From: Streptomyces bauhiniae
Lineage (GTDB): Bacteria; Actinomycetota; Actinomycetes; Streptomycetales; Streptomycetaceae
DNA length: 64,000 nt
NCBI RefSeq assembly: GCF_004784475.1
Contig: NZ_SRRT01000003.1
Coordinates: 682,001-746,000, forward strand
Reading direction: 5' to 3'
The notes under the pieces were generated by a model. It made no database searches and had not been told where the DNA came from. It was given only the letters and a program-made list of their open reading frames with translations. The position numbers and the translations under genes are program-made. Below are positions 1 through 8,814 of this stretch, one piece after another (position 1 is the stretch's first letter; the number at the start of each line of letters is the position of its first letter).

Positions 1-1007
1 CCGCCCTGGCCGCCACTCAGGCCACGGCCGAGAGTTCCTCCCCCGTCACCCAGCCCGGCAAGATCGTGCACGAGGTCCGGCACGGCGAGCTGGCCCACTT
101 CGGGCAGGTGCCGTACGGGCGTTACTACGGCTCGGTCGACGCCACCCCGCTCTTCCTGGTCCTGCTCGGCGCCTACACCGAGCGCACCGGAGACGCGGCC
201 CTGGCCCGGCGGCTGGAGCCGCACGCCCGCGCGGCGGTCGGCTGGATGCTGGACCACGGCGGGCTGACCGCGCGCGGCTACCTCGTGTACCGCGCCGACG
301 AGGGCGGCCTCGCCAACCAGAACTGGAAGGACTCCCCCGGCGCCATCTGCCGCGCCGACGGCACCCGGCCGAGCGGCGCGGTGATGGCGGCGGGCGCGCA
401 GGGGTACGCGTACGACGCACTGCGCCGTGCGGCGTGGCTGGCGCGGACGGTGTGGGACGACGGGACGTACGCGGCGCTGCTGGAGCAGGCGGCGGCCGAC
501 CTGCGCGACCGCTTCCAGCGGGACTTCTGGCTGCCCGAACAGGGGTTCCCCGCCCTGGCGTTGGACGGCGACGGCCACCGCATAGACGCACTCGCCTCGG
601 ACGCCGGGCATCTGCTGTGGTCGGGGCTGCTGGACAAGGAGTACGGGGAGGCCGTCGGACGCCGGCTGCTGGAGCCGGACTTCTTCTCCGGCTGGGGCGT
701 CCGTACGCTCGCCGCCGGCCAGGCCGCCTACCACCCGCTCTCCTACCACCGGGGCTCGGTCTGGCCGCACGACAACGCGCTCATCACCCTCGGCCTCGCC
801 CGCTACGGGCTGCACGACGAGGCCCGCGCGGTGGCCCGTGGTCTGGTGGACGCGGCGGCCTCCGCCGGGCACCGGCTTCCCGAAGTGCTGGCGGGTTACG
901 GGCGTGATACCCACCCGGAGCCGGTACCGTACCCGCACGCGTGTGTGCGGGAGTCCCGTTCGGCTGCCGCGCCGCTCGCCCTGCTCACCGCGGTCGGGGG
1001 CGCCTGA
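1..1007 (+). CDS. Glycogen debranching enzyme (amylo-alpha-1,6-glucosidase type), 5'-truncated by window edge
   Basis: C-terminal ~335 residues of a glycogen-debranching-type enzyme with the (alpha/alpha)6-barrel glucosidase domain, which removes alpha-1,6 branch stubs from glycogen or maltodextrins in the cytoplasm. The frame is open from nucleotide 3, so the true start lies outside the window and the GTG at 66 is internal. Family-like features are the aromatic/Asn segment NQNWKDS in the first third and HRGSVWPHDN near the C-terminus, typical of the catalytic barrel. There is no signal peptide in the visible part. It ends at TGA and is followed within about 12 nt by a hairpin terminator, so it is the last gene of its transcript. 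Family assignment is from sequence character; the exact substrate is inferred. Confidence 0.85.
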   Translation, partial: ALAATQATAESSSPVTQPGKIVHEVRHGELAHFGQVPYGRYYGSVDATPLFLVLLGAYTERTGDAALARRLEPHARAAVGWMLDHGGLTARGYLVYRADEGGLANQNWKDSPGAICRADGTRPSGAVMAAGAQGYAYDALRRAAWLARTVWDDGTYAALLEQAAADLRDRFQRDFWLPEQGFPALALDGDGHRIDALASDAGHLLWSGLLDKEYGEAVGRRLLEPDFFSGWGVRTLAAGQAAYHPLSYHRGSVWPHDNALITLGLARYGLHDEARAVARGLVDAAASAGHRLPEVLAGYGRDTHPEPVPYPHACVRESRSAAAPLALLTAVGGA

Positions 1008-1018
1008 GACCGGCCTTG

Positions 1019-1036
1019 ACCGGGCGTTTGCCCGGT
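1019..1036 (+). terminator. Hairpin terminator after debranching gene
   Basis: Perfect 7-bp stem ACCGGGC / GCCCGGT around a GTTT loop, followed by ATTT, just downstream of the preceding TGA. It argues that the next gene has its own promoter in the following ~150 nt. Confidence 0.6.
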
Positions 1037-1185
1037 ATTTGCCGTAGGCCGTGAACACCGGCCCGCGGCGGACCGTACGGAAGGACGGCGGGCCAGGCGG
1101 ACCGGCCTCCAACGGCCCTGCCCAGCCTCCCCGGCGCGGCCCGCCGCCTCCGTCGTCACCGGCCTCGCGCGGAAGGACCTCCGGG

Positions 1186-3162
1186 TTGCCTCAGCACAAG
1201 AACACGCATACGTCACCCGACGCGCCGGGGGGTGGACCCGACGGCGGGGCGGTGGGTACCGAGACTCCGGGGGCGAAGGGTCATGGGACGGACTCGGAGG
1301 GCGGGGTGGGTACTGGTAGTGGTACCAGTACCGCCGATGCCAGTGTCGGTACTAGTACTGGGAGCACCGACGCCACTGCCGATGCCAGTACCAGTACTGG
1401 GCGCGCCGATACCAGGACCGTAACCCCATCGGCCCCTGACAGGGGCGCCGGAGAGAAGGCCGGCCCTGAGGACACCCCCGCCAAGCCCTCCCGCTTCGCC
1501 CGCCTGACCCGCTGGCAGGCGGAACACCCCCAGGCTGCCCGCGTCCTCTCCCGGACCATCACCGTCCTCGCCGCGATCCTGGTCGTCTGCAGCCTGGTGA
1601 TGCCCGCGACCATCGTCGACCTCGGCCCCGCCAAGTTCTTCCGGCTGCCCGGGGAGGCGATCGTCGGCGCGGCCATCCTGCTGGCGCTGCCCAGGAAGCC
1701 AAGGGTCGTGCTCGCCGCGGCCAGCGGTGTCGCGCTCGCCGCGCTGACGGTGCTGAACTGGCTCGACATGGGCTTCAAGCAGTACCTCGGCCGGACCTTC
1801 AACCTGGTGCTGGACTGGAGCCTGTTGGGCGACGCCCAGTCGTACCTGGAGGACTCGCTCGGCCGGACGGCCACCCTCGCCGCGACCGCCGGGGTGATCG
1901 TCCTCGTACTGCTGTTGTTCGCCGCGTCGGCCTACGCCGTCGTACGCCTGAGCAACGTCCTCGCCCGGCACTCGGCCACCGCGACCCGGGGGACCCTGAT
2001 CGCGGGCGTCGTCTGGATCACCTGCTCCTCCTTCGGTGTGCAGCTCGCGGGTGTGCCGCTCGCCGCCGACAGCGCCGCCGTCACCCTGCAGAGCCAGACC
2101 GAGCGGGTGTCGGACACGCTGAAGGACGAGGCCGAGTTCCAGAAGGTCGCCAAGGTGGACGCGTTCGGCGCGACCCCGCCCGACCAGCTCGTGCCGGACC
2201 TGCGCGGCAAGGACATGATCTTCACGTTCATCGAGAGCTACGGCCGCAGCGCGATCGAGGATCCGATCATGGCGCCCGGCGTGGACAAGACCCTCGCCGT
2301 CCGCACCGAGGCGCTGAAGAAGGCGGGTTACCACGCCAAGAGCGGCTGGCTGACCTCCGCGACGTACGGCGGCAGCAGTTGGCTCGGCCACTCCACCAGC
2401 CTGTCCGGCCTGTGGGTGAGCAACCAGCAGCGCTACCGCACGGTGATGGCGAGCGACCACCTCAGCCTGACCAAGGTGTTCAAGAAGTCCGGCGCCTGGA
2501 ACACGGTCGGCGTGATGCCGGGCGTGCAGAAGGCGTGGCCCGAACAGAGCTTCTTCGGGCTGGACAAGGTCTACAACGCCTTCGAACTCGGCTACAAGGG
2601 ACCGAAGTTCAGTTGGTCCACGATGCCGGACCAGTACACCCTGGAGCAGTTCCAGCAGCGGGTGCACGGCAAGAAGCACGACAAGCCGATGATGTCGGAG
2701 GTCATCCTGACCTCCAGCCACCAGCCCTGGGGCCCGATCCCGAAGATGGTCGGCTGGGACGAGCTGGGCGACGGCTCGGTCTTCAAGGGCATCGAGGCGG
2801 CGGGCAACAAGCCGGCCGACGTGATCGCGGACACCACCAAGTCCCGCCAGGAGTACGGCAAGTCGATCCAGTACTCGGTCACCGCGCTCACCGAGTGGCT
2901 GGAGCGCTACGGCACCAAGGACACTGTGCTGGTCTTCCTCGGCGACCACCAGCCCATCGCCCGCGTCAGCGGCAACCACGCCAGCAGGGACGTACCGGTC
3001 TCGATCGTCGCCAAGGACCCGAAGGTGCTGGACAAGATCGGTGACTGGGGCTGGTCGGACGGCCTGCGGCCCGCGCACGACGCGCCGGTGTGGAAGATGA
3101 ACCTCTTCCGCGACCGCTTCCTGACCGCGTACGGCTCGACTCCGCACCCGAAGAAGGGCTGA
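1186..3162 (+). CDS. Membrane sulfatase-fold protein, LTA-synthase-like phosphoglycerol transferase
   Basis: Integral membrane protein with a C-terminal alkaline-phosphatase/sulfatase-fold catalytic domain, as in lipoteichoic-acid-synthase-like transferases that act on the outer membrane face. An N-terminal low-complexity Gly/Ser/Thr/Asp-rich stretch is followed by about five hydrophobic segments (roughly 1555-2070). The extracytoplasmic domain begins near FTFIESYGRS, has a GGSSWLGHST block where the nucleophilic Ser/Thr is expected, and a late metal-site-like GDHQP. I prefer the TTG at 1186 because GGAAGGA lies 8 nt upstream. The same frame is open from a GTG at 1051, but that start sits right after a terminator, lacks a ribosome site and adds only low-complexity sequence. 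The real substrate is unknown; 'sulfatase' would be a fold label only. Confidence 0.75.
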   Translation: MPQHKNTHTSPDAPGGGPDGGAVGTETPGAKGHGTDSEGGVGTGSGTSTADASVGTSTGSTDATADASTSTGRADTRTVTPSAPDRGAGEKAGPEDTPAKPSRFARLTRWQAEHPQAARVLSRTITVLAAILVVCSLVMPATIVDLGPAKFFRLPGEAIVGAAILLALPRKPRVVLAAASGVALAALTVLNWLDMGFKQYLGRTFNLVLDWSLLGDAQSYLEDSLGRTATLAATAGVIVLVLLLFAASAYAVVRLSNVLARHSATATRGTLIAGVVWITCSSFGVQLAGVPLAADSAAVTLQSQTERVSDTLKDEAEFQKVAKVDAFGATPPDQLVPDLRGKDMIFTFIESYGRSAIEDPIMAPGVDKTLAVRTEALKKAGYHAKSGWLTSATYGGSSWLGHSTSLSGLWVSNQQRYRTVMASDHLSLTKVFKKSGAWNTVGVMPGVQKAWPEQSFFGLDKVYNAFELGYKGPKFSWSTMPDQYTLEQFQQRVHGKKHDKPMMSEVILTSSHQPWGPIPKMVGWDELGDGSVFKGIEAAGNKPADVIADTTKSRQEYGKSIQYSVTALTEWLERYGTKDTVLVFLGDHQPIARVSGNHASRDVPVSIVAKDPKVLDKIGDWGWSDGLRPAHDAPVWKMNLFRDRFLTAYGSTPHPKKG

Positions 3163-3183
3163 CCCCTAGGGGTCTCAAAAGCA

Positions 3184-3212
3184 CAGGGCCGGTCCCTTAG
3201 GGGCCGGCCCTG
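3184..3212. terminator. Bidirectional hairpin between convergent genes
   Basis: Perfect 9-bp stem CAGGGCCGG / CCGGCCCTG with an 11-nt loop between the sulfatase-fold gene and dusB, which converge here. A shorter 14-nt palindrome (GACCCCTAGGGGTC, 3163-3176) lies just before it. Confidence 0.65.
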
Positions 3213-3220
3213 GTGCCTGT

Positions 3221-4351
3221 TCAGCCGCCGGAGGTGTCCAGCTCGGCGTCCTCGCTGACGCCCGCGCAGTCGTACGGGTCCTTCAGCCAGCCGTCCGGCA
3301 GGACCACCCGGTTGTTGCCGGAGGTGCGCCCGCGCGGGCCGTCGGCGCCGATGGGCCACGCCTGGTCGAGGTCCAGCTCGTCCAGGCCGGCGCGCAGCTC
3401 CTCCAGCGAGGAGGTGATGGCGAGCCGCTTGCGCATCTCGGAGCCGACCGCGAAGCCCTTGAGGTACCAGGCGACGTGCTTGCGGAAGTCGATGACACCG
3501 CGCGCCTCGTCGCCGAGCCACTCGCCCAGCAGCGTGGCGTGCCGGACCATCACGTCGGCGACCTGGCGCAGCACCGGCCGCTGGAAGTCGTCGCGGCCCT
3601 CGAAGGCGGCGACCAGGTCGGCGAAGAGCCAGGGCCGGCCGAGGCAGCCGCGGCCGACGACCACGCCGTCGCAGCCGGTCTCGCGGACCATGCGCAGCGC
3701 GTCGTCGGCGGACCAGATGTCGCCGTTGCCGAGCACCGGGATCTCCGGGACGTGCTCCTTCAGCCGGGCGATGGCGCTCCAGTCGGCGGTGCCGCCGTAG
3801 TGCTGGGCGGCGGTGCGGCCGTGCAGGGCGATGGCGGTGACGCCCTCCTCGACGGCGATGCGGCCGGCGTCGAGGTAGGTGATGTGGTCGTCGTCGATGC
3901 CCTTGCGCATCTTCATGGTGACCGGCAGGTCGCCCGCGCCGGAGACGGCCTCGCGCAGGATGGCCCGCAGCAGATTCCGCTTGTACGGCAGCGCGGAGCC
4001 GCCTCCCTTACGGGTCACCTTGGGGACCGGGCAGCCGAAGTTCAGGTCGATGTGGTCGGCCAGGCCCTCTTCCGCGATCATGCGGACGGCCTTGCCGACG
4101 GTCGCCGGGTCGACGCCGTACAACTGGATCGAGCGCGGCTTCTCGGTCTCGTCGAATCGGATGAGCTGCATGGTCTTCTCGTTGCGCTCGACCAGCGCCC
4201 GGGTGGTGATCATCTCGCTGACGAACAGCCCCTTGCCCCCGCTGAACTCCCGGCACAGGGTGCGGAAGGGGGCGTTGGTGATCCCGGCCATGGGTGCGAG
4301 CACGACGGGCGGCACCACGGCGTGCGGGCCGATGGACAGCGGCTGGGTCAT
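3221..4351 (-). CDS. dusB: tRNA-dihydrouridine synthase DusB
   Basis: FMN-dependent TIM-barrel enzyme that reduces uridine to dihydrouridine in the D-loop of tRNAs. The N-terminus carries the family signature LAPMAGITNAPFR; NFGCPVPKV contains the catalytic cysteine; the C-terminal half has the phosphate-binding GNGDIW and VVVGRGCLGRPW segments. At about 376 residues it has the usual actinobacterial length. I use the ATG at 4351, which has GGAG 7 nt upstream; an in-frame ATG at 4393 with a GAGGTGAGGG leader would add 14 residues and cannot be excluded. It is transcribed alone, convergent with the preceding gene and divergent from an MFS gene. Confidence 0.93.
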   Translation of the reverse strand: MTQPLSIGPHAVVPPVVLAPMAGITNAPFRTLCREFSGGKGLFVSEMITTRALVERNEKTMQLIRFDETEKPRSIQLYGVDPATVGKAVRMIAEEGLADHIDLNFGCPVPKVTRKGGGSALPYKRNLLRAILREAVSGAGDLPVTMKMRKGIDDDHITYLDAGRIAVEEGVTAIALHGRTAAQHYGGTADWSAIARLKEHVPEIPVLGNGDIWSADDALRMVRETGCDGVVVGRGCLGRPWLFADLVAAFEGRDDFQRPVLRQVADVMVRHATLLGEWLGDEARGVIDFRKHVAWYLKGFAVGSEMRKRLAITSSLEELRAGLDELDLDQAWPIGADGPRGRTSGNNRVVLPDGWLKDPYDCAGVSEDAELDTSGG

Positions 4352-4439
4352 CAGGGGGCTCCGGGACGGATGTACGGCAAGGGCGTCGTCCATTGTCCCT
4401 CACCTCACCGGTGCCCCTCCCCCTACGGGACAGATCTTG

Positions 4440-4457
4440 TACGGGTACGGGTACGGG
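4440..4457. repeat. Three tandem TACGGG hexamers upstream of MFS gene
   Basis: Three perfect copies of TACGGG followed by TAAGG, in the 114-156 nt spacer between dusB and the divergent MFS gene. This is a position where an operator would sit; no adjacent regulator gene is an obvious owner. Confidence 0.4.
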
Positions 4458-4507
4458 TAAGGATCATGTAGGGGTCATTAGTTAGCCGCACTATCGAAGC
4501 GCGTACG

Positions 4508-5962
4508 ATGGGACGCATGCCCGAGCTGAGTCACCGGCGGCGGATGCTGGTGCTCTCGATCTGCTGCATGAGCCTGCTGATCGTGAGCCTGGACAACACC
4601 GCCCTGAACGTCGCGCTGCCCTCGATGCAGCGCGAGCTGCACGCCACCACCTCCGGTCTCCAGTGGGCGATCGACGCCTACACGCTGGTGCTGGCCTCGC
4701 TGCTGATGCTGGCCGGGTCCACGGCGGACCGGATCGGCCGCAAACGGGTCTTCATGGCAGGACTGGTGATCTTCACCGCCGGTTCCCTGCTGTGCTCGCT
4801 CGCGCCGAACCTGGAACTCCTCGTGGTGTTCCGCATGGTCCAGGCGGTCGGCGGCTCGATGCTCAACCCGGTCGCCATGTCGATCATCACCAACACCTTC
4901 ACCGACCCGCGCGAACGGGCGCGGGCGATCGGCGTCTGGGGCGCGGTGGTCGGCATCTCCATGGCCGCCGGTCCGCTGGCGGGCGGGCTGCTGGTGGAGT
5001 CGGTCGGCTGGCGCTCGATCTTCTGGGTCAACCTGCCGGTCGGCCTCGCCGCGCTGCTGCTCACCCTGCGCTTCGTCCCCGAGTCCCGCGCGCCCCGGCC
5101 GCGCCGCCCGGACCCGGTCGGCCAGGTGCTGGTGATCGCCCTCTTCGGCTCGCTGACCTACGCGATCATCGAGGCGCCGGACGCGAGCCTCGCCCAGGTG
5201 CTCCCCTTCGCCGCCGTGGCCGTCGCCGCCCTGCTGGCCCTCCTGATCTACGAGCCCCGGCGCGCCGAACCCCTCATCGACCTGCGCTTCTTCCATTCGG
5301 CGCCGTTCAGCGGGGCGACCGGGATAGCGGTGAGCGCCTTTGCCGCGCTGGGCGGGTTCCTCTTCCTGTCCACGCTGTACCTGCAGAACGTACGCGGTCT
5401 CGACGCCCTGCACGCCGGCCTGTGGATGCTGCCCATGGCGGTGCCGACCCTGCTGTGCGCCCCGCTGTCCGGACGGCTGGTCGGCAGCCGGGGGCCGCGA
5501 CTGCCCCTGCTGATCGCGGGCGCGGCGATGACCGTGAGCGGTCTGCTCTTCGCCCTCTTCGAGGCCGAGACCTCCAACGTCACCCTCTTCCTCGGCTACG
5601 TCCTCTTCGGCATCGGCTTCGGCTTCGTCAACGCCCCCATCACCAACACCGCCGTCTCCGGCATGCCCCGCGCCCAGGCGGGCGTCGCGGCGGCGGTCGC
5701 CTCCACCAGCCGCCAGCTCGGCCAGACCCTCGGCGTCGCCGTCATCGGCGCGGTCCTGGCCGCGGGCATCGGCTCCTCTCCCTATCGCGACACCTTCGTC
5801 TCCGCCGCCCGCCCCGGCTGGTGGATTCTCGCCGCCTGCGGCGCCGCCGTCCTGATCCTCGGCCTCCTGACCAGCGGCCGCTGGGCCCACCGGACAGCGG
5901 AGCGGACGGCCGAGCGGCTGGAGACGGCGGAGGTCCGGCAGCCCGTGGGTACGTCCGGCTGA
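4508..5962 (+). CDS. MFS drug exporter, DHA2 (14-TM EmrB/QacA) family
   Basis: Proton-coupled exporter of the 14-transmembrane DHA2 group, about 484 residues. TM1 carries the group-typical LDNTALNVALPSMQ; the motif-A-like loop DRIGRKRVF follows TM2; FRMVQAVGGSMLNPVA and the TM5 motif-C-like GPLAGGLLVESVGWRSIFWVN are also typical. A second ATG at 4517 would give the shorter start MPELS. No strong Shine-Dalgarno precedes either start. The gene is divergent from dusB and converges, 10 nt apart, on the downstream XRE regulator. The substrate cannot be read from sequence; related proteins export antibiotics or dyes. Confidence 0.85.
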   Translation: MGRMPELSHRRRMLVLSICCMSLLIVSLDNTALNVALPSMQRELHATTSGLQWAIDAYTLVLASLLMLAGSTADRIGRKRVFMAGLVIFTAGSLLCSLAPNLELLVVFRMVQAVGGSMLNPVAMSIITNTFTDPRERARAIGVWGAVVGISMAAGPLAGGLLVESVGWRSIFWVNLPVGLAALLLTLRFVPESRAPRPRRPDPVGQVLVIALFGSLTYAIIEAPDASLAQVLPFAAVAVAALLALLIYEPRRAEPLIDLRFFHSAPFSGATGIAVSAFAALGGFLFLSTLYLQNVRGLDALHAGLWMLPMAVPTLLCAPLSGRLVGSRGPRLPLLIAGAAMTVSGLLFALFEAETSNVTLFLGYVLFGIGFGFVNAPITNTAVSGMPRAQAGVAAAVASTSRQLGQTLGVAVIGAVLAAGIGSSPYRDTFVSAARPGWWILAACGAAVLILGLLTSGRWAHRTAERTAERLETAEVRQPVGTSG

Positions 5963-5972
5963 TCGCCCCGAC

Positions 5973-6845
5973 TCAGCCCTCCAGCGCCATCGCGTGCAGC
6001 TTCTCCAGGCGTTCTCGGGACTCCTCGTTCTTGGGCGGGTAGATCACCATGCGGGGGCCCTGGTCCGGGGAGAGCCAGAGGTCGGTGTGTTCCAGGGTGA
6101 GGTGGCCCACGTGGCGGTTGAGGAACTCCTTGGTCTTGGAGCGGCTGCCGACCACCTCGTAGCGCTCCCAGTGTTCGCGGAACTCGGGGTATGCCTGGAG
6201 GCGTTTGAGGAGCATCTTCCAGGCGGGTTCGCCGAGGTGACCGGCGAGCGAGGCGCGCAGGCGGGCCGCCATCAGCCGCAGGGCCTCGTCGAGGTGGACG
6301 ATGGAGGAACGCCACTCGGGATTCGAGTAGGCGAGGAGGACGCAGTTGCGGTCCTCGGGCGGGATCGCGTCCATGTCGCACAGCAGCCGGGCGTAGGTGC
6401 GGTTGTAGGCCAGGATGTCGTACCGGCTGTTCTGCACCGCCGCCGGGAACGGCTCCATCTGGCGCAGGGTCGCGCGCAGCGCCGGGGTGATGCTGGGGCA
6501 GATCGCGGCGGGCGTCGGGTCGGCGGCCCCGGCCAGTTGGAAGAGGTGGGCGCGCTCGCTGGGGTCCAGCATCAGGGTGCGCGCGAGGGCGTCGAGGACC
6601 TGTACGGACACCTGGATGTTGCGGGCCTGTTCGAGCCAGGTGTACCAGGTCACGCCCACCGCGGAGAGCTGCGCGACCTCCTCCCGGCGCAGACCCGGCG
6701 TACGCCGCCGGGCCCCGCGCGGCATCCCCACCTGCTCGGGGGTGATCCGCTCACGGCGGCTGCGCAGGAACGCGGCCAGCTCGTGGCGCCGGATCTCCGC
6801 GCCCTTCACCTCGGGGGCGGCGCTTTCCTGGGCCAAGGTCGTCAT
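5973..6845 (-). CDS. XRE-family regulator with MmyB-like ligand-binding domain
   Basis: DNA-binding regulator of about 290 residues. The helix-turn-helix lies at roughly residues 20-90 and shows the conserved GLRREEVAQLS...WYTWLEQ pattern; the C-terminal two thirds resemble the MmyB-type PAS-like ligand-binding domain. The start is ATG at 6845; upstream codons in the long open frame are antisense to the divergent exporter and are not coding. It is divergent from an MFS exporter whose intergenic region carries two copies of a 26-nt element, so it very probably represses itself and that exporter and is relieved by an exported compound. The pairing of this family with an adjacent transporter or oxidoreductase is common in Streptomyces; here the target is inferred. 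Confidence 0.85.
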   Translation of the reverse strand: MTTLAQESAAPEVKGAEIRRHELAAFLRSRRERITPEQVGMPRGARRRTPGLRREEVAQLSAVGVTWYTWLEQARNIQVSVQVLDALARTLMLDPSERAHLFQLAGAADPTPAAICPSITPALRATLRQMEPFPAAVQNSRYDILAYNRTYARLLCDMDAIPPEDRNCVLLAYSNPEWRSSIVHLDEALRLMAARLRASLAGHLGEPAWKMLLKRLQAYPEFREHWERYEVVGSRSKTKEFLNRHVGHLTLEHTDLWLSPDQGPRMVIYPPKNEESRERLEKLHAMALEG

Positions 6846-6874
6846 GGTTCCAGGGTGCCTCCGCCCGGACACCG

Positions 6875-6900
6875 TTGCCAGGTACTCCTGCCACCAGGAT
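6875..6900. promoter_or_regulatory. Operator-like 26-nt repeat, copy 1 (regulator-proximal)
   Basis: TTGCCA, then GGTACTCCTGCCAC, then CAGGAT. It has the same layout as copy 2 at 6952-6977 (16/20 identical over the GGTACT...CAGGAT core). It lies 30 nt upstream of the XRE start codon, as expected for autoregulation. Confidence 0.55.
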
Positions 6901-6951
6901 GAGCGCCCGCCACTACCAGGCTCCGGGCGGGCCAAGGGCCGTCCCAGGGCA

Positions 6952-6977
6952 TTGGCGGGTACTTCCGGTACCAGGAT
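6952..6977. promoter_or_regulatory. Operator-like 26-nt repeat, copy 2 (exporter-proximal)
   Basis: TTGGCG, then GGTACTTCCGGTAC, then CAGGAT, followed 10 nt later by a further CTGGTACC half-site (6988-6995). The core includes the palindrome GGTACttccGGTACC. It is placed 47 nt upstream of the exporter start. Confidence 0.55.
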
Positions 6978-7023
6978 CGGCACACTCTGGTACCCGTCTG
7001 AGGGCGGGCGCACGCTCGGTGGC

Positions 7024-8457
7024 ATGACCGAGACCACCCTCTCCACCGCGCCGTCCGTACGCGCTCCGGCGGCGGCGCCCTCCCTGAGCGGGGCGGGCCT
7101 GGTGACCGTCCTGCTGGCCGCCTCGCTCCCCCTGGTCGACTTCTTCATCGTCAACGTCGCCCTCCCCGCCATCGGCAGCGACCTCTCCGCGAGCGAGGCG
7201 CTGCTGGAGCTGGTCGTGGCCGGATACGGCGTCACGTACGCCGTCCTGCTCGTGCTCGGCGGACGCCTCGGTGACCTGTTCGGTCGGCGCCGGCTGTTCA
7301 TCGGCGGCATGGCCGCCTTCGGGCTGACCTCGCTGGCGTGCGGGCTCGCCCCGGACGCGTGGACCCTGGTCGCGGCGCGGGCCGCGCAGGGCGCGTCGGC
7401 CGCGCTGATGCTGCCGCAGGTGCTCGCCACCATCCAGTCCACGACCACCGGTGGCCGCCGTGCCCACGCGATGAGCCTGTACGGGGCGACGGCCGGCCTG
7501 TCCATGGTGGTCGGCCAGATACTCGGCGGTGTCCTGGTCGCTGCGGACATCGCCGGCACCGGCTGGCGCTCCATCTTCCTGGTGAACGTGCCCGTGGTCG
7601 TGCTCGGCCTGATCCTCGCCGTCCGCCACGTCCCCGACACCCGCGCCCGGCACCCCGAGCCGGTCGACGTCCCCGGCACCGTGCTGCTGGCCGTGGCCCT
7701 GCTGGCGCTGCTCGCCCCGCTGACCGAGGGCCGCGCGACGGGCTGGCCGCTGTGGACGTGGGTCTCGCTCGCCGTGTTCCCGGTGGCGGGATGGGCGTTC
7801 TGGAGGGTGGAACGGCGCCTGGACCGGCTGGGCCGCACCCCGCTGCTGCCGCCGAGTCTGTTCGCCACCCCGTCGCTGCGACGGGGGCTGCTGATCGTGG
7901 TGCCGTTCTGCCTGGGATTCAGTGGGTTCATGTTCGTCATCGCGCTGGGCCTCCAACAGGGCGCGGGTCTGGGTCCGGTACGTGCGGGTCTGGCGCTGGC
8001 GCCGATGGCGGTCTCCTTCCTCCTCGTCTCGCTGGCCGGACCCCGGCTGATCGCCCGCTTCGGTACGCGGGTGGTGGGCGCCGGGGCGGTGCTCCAGGGG
8101 GTGGGCGTACTGCTGATCGTGCTGGCGGTGTGGCGGGACTGGCCCGGCCTGGGGCTCGCCGGCCTGCTGCCCGGCGCCGCCGTCGCCGGAGCGGGCCAGG
8201 CGCTCCAGCTCCCCAATGTGCTGCGGATCGTGCTCTCCGAGGTCCCGGCCGCCCGTGCCGGGGTGGGCAGCGGGGTACTGACGACGACCCAGCAGGCGTC
8301 GTTCGCCCTGGGCGTGGCCACCTTGGGCGCCCTCTTCCTCACCCTGGTCCCGCACCTCGGGATGCGGGACGCCCTGCTGATCGCCCTGGCCACCCAGCTC
8401 ACGGCGATCCTCGCCACCGGTCTGCTGAGCCTCCGGCTGCCCCGCGAGGTGGGTTGA
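7024..8457 (+). CDS. MFS exporter (DHA2 family), target of the divergent XRE regulator
   Basis: About 477-residue 14-TM major facilitator. Diagnostic segments are DFFIVNVALPAIGSDL in TM1, GRLGDLFGRRRLF in the loop after TM2, RAAQGASAALMLPQVL in TM4 and GQILGGVLV...GWRSIFLVN around TM5. The start is ATG at 7024; the much longer open frame upstream overlaps the divergent regulator and is not coding. The Shine-Dalgarno is weak (CGGTGG). The operator-like repeats in the 178-nt spacer link it to the XRE regulator. The substrate is not determinable by eye. Confidence 0.87.
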   Translation: MTETTLSTAPSVRAPAAAPSLSGAGLVTVLLAASLPLVDFFIVNVALPAIGSDLSASEALLELVVAGYGVTYAVLLVLGGRLGDLFGRRRLFIGGMAAFGLTSLACGLAPDAWTLVAARAAQGASAALMLPQVLATIQSTTTGGRRAHAMSLYGATAGLSMVVGQILGGVLVAADIAGTGWRSIFLVNVPVVVLGLILAVRHVPDTRARHPEPVDVPGTVLLAVALLALLAPLTEGRATGWPLWTWVSLAVFPVAGWAFWRVERRLDRLGRTPLLPPSLFATPSLRRGLLIVVPFCLGFSGFMFVIALGLQQGAGLGPVRAGLALAPMAVSFLLVSLAGPRLIARFGTRVVGAGAVLQGVGVLLIVLAVWRDWPGLGLAGLLPGAAVAGAGQALQLPNVLRIVLSEVPAARAGVGSGVLTTTQQASFALGVATLGALFLTLVPHLGMRDALLIALATQLTAILATGLLSLRLPREVG

Positions 8458-8529
8458 GCCGGGACCCTGTGATAGTTCCCACCCGGACTTCCGCCCCTCG
8501 CCCCGCCCCGCGTGCCGCACACTCCGGGC

Positions 8530-8754
8530 ATGACCGACAACAGAATCGGCACCAGCGTGCGCCGATGGGACCGGCACGGCCGGGAACACGTCGTACGGGT
8601 GGAGCGGGCCGGACTCCAGCGGACCTTCGGCTGCGGCACCTGCGGCTGGAGCCGGGGCACCCGGCACCTGCCCTGGACACCGACGGACGAGCAACCGGCG
8701 ACGGAGCACCTGGCCGAGGCCCATCAGGCGACCCTGGACCCCGCCCGGCGATGA
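8530..8754 (+). CDS. Small CxxC protein, unknown function
   Basis: A 74-residue ORF starting ATG (TDNRIGTSVRR...), 72 nt after the exporter stop and 60 nt before the serine hydrolase, same strand. It is basic at the N-terminus and contains one FGCGTCGWSRGT segment, i.e. one CxxC knuckle, plus His residues in the acidic C-terminal half (TEHLAEAHQ), which could complete a single metal site. No signal peptide or TM segment. I do not recognise the family. Codon usage is typical of the organism, supporting real coding. Confidence 0.5.
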   Translation: MTDNRIGTSVRRWDRHGREHVVRVERAGLQRTFGCGTCGWSRGTRHLPWTPTDEQPATEHLAEAHQATLDPARR

Positions 8755-8814
8755 ATTCACGGCGCCATGGGAGTCGTACCCCATGACACCCGCGCCGACC
8801 GGAAGGCGAGCCCC

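Noticed and set aside
1051..1185. GTG 1051 as start of the sulfatase-fold gene
   Set aside because: It lies 15 nt after a terminator, has no ribosome site, and the segment is low-complexity; TTG 1186 has GGAAGGA upstream.
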